Shown here: positions 59,812 through 64,000 of the stretch, piece by piece | Layout of the letters: each line of letters opens with the position of its first letter | Numbering within the stretch: position 1 is the first letter of the stretch | Notes under the pieces: generated by a model | Seen by the model: only the letters and a program-made list of their open reading frames with translations | Database searches by the model: none | What the model was told of the DNA's origin: nothing | DNA from: Eutypa lata | Lineage: Eukaryota; Ascomycota; Sordariomycetes; Xylariales; Diatrypaceae | NCBI GenBank assembly: GCA_022661535.1 | Contig: JAKULF010000003.1 | Span: 6,634,001-6,698,000 of the forward strand | Direction: 5' to 3' | DNA length: 64,000 nt | Translations under genes and position numbers: made by a program

Positions 59812-60332
59812 ATGTCGTTCAAAGTCGCAATAGAGAACGAAGAGTTCCCAGCGCCTCCTTATCCCATAACCACACCCGCGTTTATAAGCGACCCAAAGAC
59901 GGCATCGCAAGATCCGCCGCCAACACATCCACGGCTCCTCCCTACTACTACCACCGCAAATACAACTTCTTCATCCAATCTCTTGACGACTTCATAAACT
60001 GGACCCTAGTTCAAATGGTATTGGGCACCCTCATTGACTTGTACCTACTACCGCGGATACCGGGAAACCTGGAAGACGGGTTGGGGAACAGCCTTGTCTT
60101 GCAGTATCTCTCAGGCTATGCCGTCCATGGGCTTTGCCTCTCCCTCTACCGGGTGCTAACCGGGCGGTGGTTTCCGCCATTCGGACGGCTGATCAATGTC
60201 ATTTTCATTTTCCCTTTGTGGACTAGAGTACATGTCAACGGAACGGTGAGGCTTTTGGTGGATTATAGCTGGGTAGGGGCACCTCCTTATCTGGCTACAT
60301 ACCATAGTAGGTATAAGGTAGCCAGTGAGTGA
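59812..60332 (+). CDS. putative membrane protein, coding frame disrupted
   Basis: Family not recognised. ATG at 59812 starts a Pro-rich N-terminus (MSFKVAIENEEFPAPPYPIT) in one frame. From about 59900 the convincing frame is the neighbouring one, with YYYHRKYNFFIQSLDDFINW and two hydrophobic stretches (LVQMVLGTLIDLYLLPRIP; FGRLINVIFIFPLW), ending at 60332. The second frame has no ATG upstream and no intron with acceptable GT-AG ends reconnects the two. At 59892-59898 the heptamer C-CCA-AAG sits in phase such that a -1 slip would carry the first frame into the second. Alternatives are a one-base indel (pseudogene or assembly error), a missed upstream exon, or a start further downstream. The gene identity itself is uncertain. 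Confidence 0.4.
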
Positions 60333-61041
60333 GGGTGTTGAAATGCTGTGTCACCTCTGGAGATTCCTCGGAGCAGTCTTCCGAGATGTCACGTTGTGCG
60401 ATGCCTCTGCATGTGCAGCGGCACTTGCTCCTCATATATTGAGATTGTTTATATATTAAAGGGACATTGAAGAGTAGGGACATTGAAGAGTAGGGACATT
60501 GAGGAAACGAGAGATAGAGGGGGAGCACACTCGCGGAACGAGGTATGAGGAGAGCATATATCCTAGAATACGTAGTCGGTGGACTGTCCCGAAATAAGTA
60601 CGCTCTTTGAACCCCTCATCATCTGTACTAATATCTTGCACAAAGCATCGATTCGAATGATCGGTACACAACTGTAAATACCATTAGAAATCAGTTATGC
60701 TGACTACCTGACCCAGCCAATAACCGATCGAGCGGCGTGCTCCTTGTACAACCATATCGTAACTCATGCCAAATCCCACCCTATCCGTTCGTCGAATCCC
60801 AACCAAACAAAAGTGGTATCTCATACAACCCGCCCTGGTGCTGCTGTGCCATGCCATGCCGTGTCCGTAATCCGGCATTCCAATCCTAAAGAAACCCATC
60901 CCGAAGATATCCCATGCCGACTTCGCCGCGCTTGTCCCATAGTTAAATTAAAGTATTCCGTCGCGCCGTTTTATTTTCCTTCCCTTTCCCATTACTCGCA
61001 AAACGACATAATCCCAAACCTGTTCCTCGCTAAAATTAAGA
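60333..61041. other. intergenic, tail-to-tail gap
   Basis: No gene seen. Holds a GACATTGAAGAGTAGG direct repeat (three partial copies, about 60462-60500). It lies between a plus-strand and a minus-strand gene. Confidence 0.5.
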
Positions 61042-62484
61042 CTACCTTCTCGTTCCCGCCTCATTATTTGGTAAAGGCAAATCATCAATGCCACCTATAC
61101 CCCTCTCTAAGATCGGTGACTGGCTCTCCTGACTTCGTGATCTAGACCCCTTCCCCCTCTCCAATGGACTCAGCCAAACCTGATCTCCCTCCTCTTCGCC
61201 TCCCGGGCCTCCTGGGCCGCCACCGCCACCACCACCGGACCTCGTCCTAGAATGGCGTGTCCAGAACCCCCCACCGCTATTAGACCTCCCGCTAGGTTTT
61301 GGGCGTGCACTGGCACTAGCGTAGTAGTTCGGATTTGCGGCGGGGCCGAGACCGGGACTAGGACCGGAGCCCGGAAGCGGGTGGGACCCGTTACTGTTAT
61401 AGGCGTTGTTCCCGCTGCCCGGACCGCTGATGCTATGAGAGCGCAGGCTCTTGATTAGGCGGTTCAAGATGACGAACTCGACCTTGAGCTTGACGCCGTA
61501 GACGCAGGGCTTGAAGGCGCCCTGCAGGTAGAAGAGGTCGGCACACTGGATACCGAGCAGCGTAGCGTCGAGCGCGATGATGAGAAGGTTCGTGTAGATG
61601 AGGTGGTACAACACCTGGTTTGTGTCGGATGTGCGATTGTGGTTGTGGTCGGGGTTCTTGCCGCCGGGTCTGGGTGATGGAGCCGTCGGGGTTAGTGCCG
61701 ACGAGGATGAGTATGACCTGTGCAGTAGGGAGCTGTCGCGTAGAAATTTCCGCGCTTGGTAGATATATAGTATGCTTAGGGATGTCTCCTGCACGAAGAA
61801 GACGATGAGCTGTAACCGGTCCCAGATGGTGTTGATGTGGAATAGGTTCGGATTCGTGCTCGTGGCTTGCTGTGGATAGTGCGAACTGGCATCAGCAACA
61901 AGTCCGGGAAATCACCCATGACGCTCAAACCCAAGTTCGAACTCGACCAAGATCACAGTCCTAATTCTTCAGGAACTATCATCAAGAATTGAATGAGTTT
62001 GGTCAATCAACCCACCAACTACTACCTATAGACTACAGACAGGAGGACTACTAGTTAAAGAAAGAAGAAAACTCACAGCAAGAATCCCAATCACAATAGT
62101 CGGAACGGAGAAGACGATAGAGTTAAATATCAGGACGAACCTGATCCACCGGAGAGCGGCCTCCTCGTGCATAATGAGATGCAATCTGGAATACAAGACC
62201 CAGCTCTGAGGTACGACCATTATGAGCCAGGTCAGGTAGATCATAGTGATGGACCCGGTGAGGTGATGCCAGACACCGAAGTCCGCGAGGATGATGAATA
62301 GCGGCTGTAAGATAACGCCCCAGGAGCCCAGGGCGCAGGACCAGAAGTAGAGCCCGCGCCGCCGCTTAAAGCGCATGAATAGCGACGTGTTGATCTCGGC
62401 CCCGATGTACCACGAGATGCCCGAGAAAGCGGCCATCGTCATGGACATCGGGAGGTCCTTCTTGATGTCGGGTATGTCGCCCAT
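61042..62484 (-). CDS. multi-span integral membrane protein, DUF7703-type
   Basis: Two exons, 62484-62077 and 61869-61042, give 411 residues. The intron has donor GTGAGT and acceptor CACAG and keeps phase 0. About seven membrane segments are visible: MSMTMAAFSGISWYIGAEIN, FWSCALGSWGVILQPLFIIL, HHLTGSITMIYLTWLIMVV, WIRFVLIFNSIVFSVPTIVI, then LQLIVFFVQETSLSILYIY, VLYHLIYTNLLIIALDATLL and one partial span. After the last span a Gly/Ser/Asn-rich tail begins, with polyGly near residue 365 and an Arg/Ser-rich cluster (KGSRSRSQESQS). The architecture resembles the fungal DUF7703 family of rhodopsin-like seven-helix proteins of unknown function. No Lys-retinal or G-protein motif is claimed. Assignment is by overall pattern. 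Confidence 0.7.
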
Positions 62485-64000
62485 GTTTGGGTTGGGATTG
62501 GGGTTAGGGTTTGGGTTGTAGTTCTTTGGTTTCTATCCCAAACAATCACCACCGCTTACATGATAATAATAGGCGGGAACCCCCGGATAGGATGTGGGGA
62601 CCTTTCTATCTTTTATCTTCGGAGGTGGATGTGTTTGATTACCTAGACTAAGTAGACGTGTAGACGTGTAGGTGTGTACGGAGTGATGATATTAAGGAAG
62701 ACTCCCAAGGAAAGAGAAAGGAAAAGACGGACTACGTAGGTAGACAGGTCTATGTCTATTGCCTATGAGCTGGAGATGCCCAGAACAGAACGGGAATCCA
62801 ATATGAGAGACTAACTTCATAGTAGTATAGTGTATAGTGATGTGATGAGTGAAGCGGTGGCTTATGGATCTCCGGATTTTCAGCCAACCGAGAACATGCA
62901 TGCAGGTCCGTCAGGTAAGCTGGTAGGGCAAGGTAATAAAACGCCTCGATGCTACCTAAGTATGCAGGGCAGGGCAGGGCAGGCCTCCCGATCGTCATCG
63001 AGACTTCAGGTATGTATCATAAATGGATTGGCTGTTTACTTCATCAAGTCTGCAGGTTTAGATTCAATGTACATGCATTCATTCACTAGTACATCGAGTA
63101 TCCTTCCGATGTTTGCTGCATCCGAATTTATTAAGTTGCAAGCTGAGTTTTCGTGGTTACATATTCATTGCTGCTGCTGTTACCTACCTTTCTCCTTTCC
63201 CCTCAAAATGCGACGCGCTAAATATAGGCATGTATGTAACATGTAACTAACTACAGCAGCATCCCGACGTGCATAGCAGCTGGTAGCTAACTAACGATCT
63301 ACTACCTAAGGTACTCTAGCCTCTAGGTAGCCTGCTTGCCAGCTTGCCTACCACCCTCCTCTACCCTGCCTTTACCTCAATTTATCCAATAGGATACTAA
63401 GCCGTGATTGTTTCAACGGTGGTACATTTATTGGTTTATGTGCGAGTGTTGAGCATCTCATTTCTTTTCTCGAGTCCCGGCCAGCCAGGCAGCGTCAATG
63501 GTGAAATGTCTCGGCTGCAAGTAACCCATTATAGGGCTGTTGAGCCGGTGGTGGCGCTTGTAGCTCGGGATTGCAACCAATCAAGTGTTAAGTTTAGCTG
63601 GTTATAGAGTTTCTTAGCGATGAGGTTCACTCCGCATGCCGCCGTCTCTCACTACCAAGCGCTAGGAGAACGGGAGCCAGGGAGCTACTTCGTAGTTAGT
63701 AGAGAGCTAAGGTAGGGTAGCGGGTTTAGCTAACTACTACGTACAATACATACATACAGTACAGTAAGCATCCAAGTTCATGTTAATCTTCTTGGGATTT
63801 CCACTATACCTTGTAGATATCCAATATCTACTATATAGAGCTAGATAAAGATATAAACCTTGTATTTCGCGCACTGACAGGACCGAGTGGTCGGGCAAGT
63901 ACGTAAGCATGGTAAAGTGTTAGTATTGTACGATAGGAATTGGATGAATGAAATTGAAGGGTTCTCTTTCAGTATGTTGAAGTAATATTTGTACCTATCT
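62485..64000. other. upstream region of the DUF7703 gene, no further gene
   Basis: The first 40 bp holds a GGTTAGGGTTTGGGTTG-type G-rich leader (62490-62520, plus orientation). The rest is AT-rich with short frames only. An adjacent gene may begin beyond the window. Confidence 0.5.

Noticed and set aside
62490..62520. GGTTAGGG-like telomeric sequence
   Set aside because: Only a short irregular G-rich leader upstream of the DUF7703 start codon; not a tandem TTAGGG array.
1..64000. CRISPR array, biosynthetic cluster or prophage
   Set aside because: The tandem arrays are microsatellites or coding minisatellites, genes are spliced eukaryotic housekeeping genes, and no synthase/tailoring cluster is present.

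Overview
The window is nuclear DNA of a filamentous ascomycete, most likely a Sordariomycete. Genes are intron-poor with short GT-AG introns (about 60-220 nt) and CTAAC-type branch points. There is an intron-bearing tRNA-Gln, and the single-copy genes are typical of Pezizomycotina: APSES/Mbp1, medusa, Fta1, Met8, Pep7, TTC27/Emw1, a GYF protein and Bos1. Intergenic DNA is full of TAGGTA/TACCTA words and microsatellites. The exact genus cannot be read from the sequence.

Layout: 1-1032 empty; tRNA-Gln(CUG) at 1033-1140; a GNAT acetyltransferase (+) converging on a Cup1-like LYR protein (-), 1.8-3.8 kb; an Mbp1-type APSES-ankyrin transcription factor (+), 5.3-8.4 kb; an orphan two-helix membrane protein with degenerate 14-residue repeats (+), 9.9-11.3 kb; the kinetochore protein Fta1 (-), 11.6-13.2 kb; siroheme synthase Met8 (-), 14.3-15.3 kb; the endosomal FYVE protein Pep7/Vac1 (+), 16.3-18.3 kb. 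Then comes a 16.5 kb gene desert (18.35-34.88 kb), ending in a leader with small uORFs, upstream of the medusa-type developmental regulator medA (+, 34.9-37.6 kb). A second gene-free stretch of 5.3 kb separates medA from the convergent TTC27/Emw1 gene (-, 42.9-46.3 kb). A GYF-domain gene (-, 47.5-52.7 kb) follows, then a processive GT2 polysaccharide synthase with a P-T-A-P minisatellite tail (+, 54.8-56.9 kb), the ER-Golgi SNARE Bos1 (+, 57.9-58.9 kb), a frame-disrupted membrane-protein ORF (+, 59.8-60.3 kb) and a multi-span DUF7703-type membrane protein (-, 61.0-62.5 kb). The last 1.5 kb is empty.

Most of the window is housekeeping (cell cycle, kinetochore, sulfur assimilation, membrane traffic, translation/mRNA) and the genes do not form a pathway cluster. 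The unusual parts are the medA regulatory desert with its uORF leader, the minisatellite-tailed GT2 synthase, the orphan PWY-repeat protein, and a membrane ORF whose two halves are joined only by a -1 frame change at a CCCAAAG heptamer. Exon boundaries were inferred by hand from splice signals and reading frame; no search was run.
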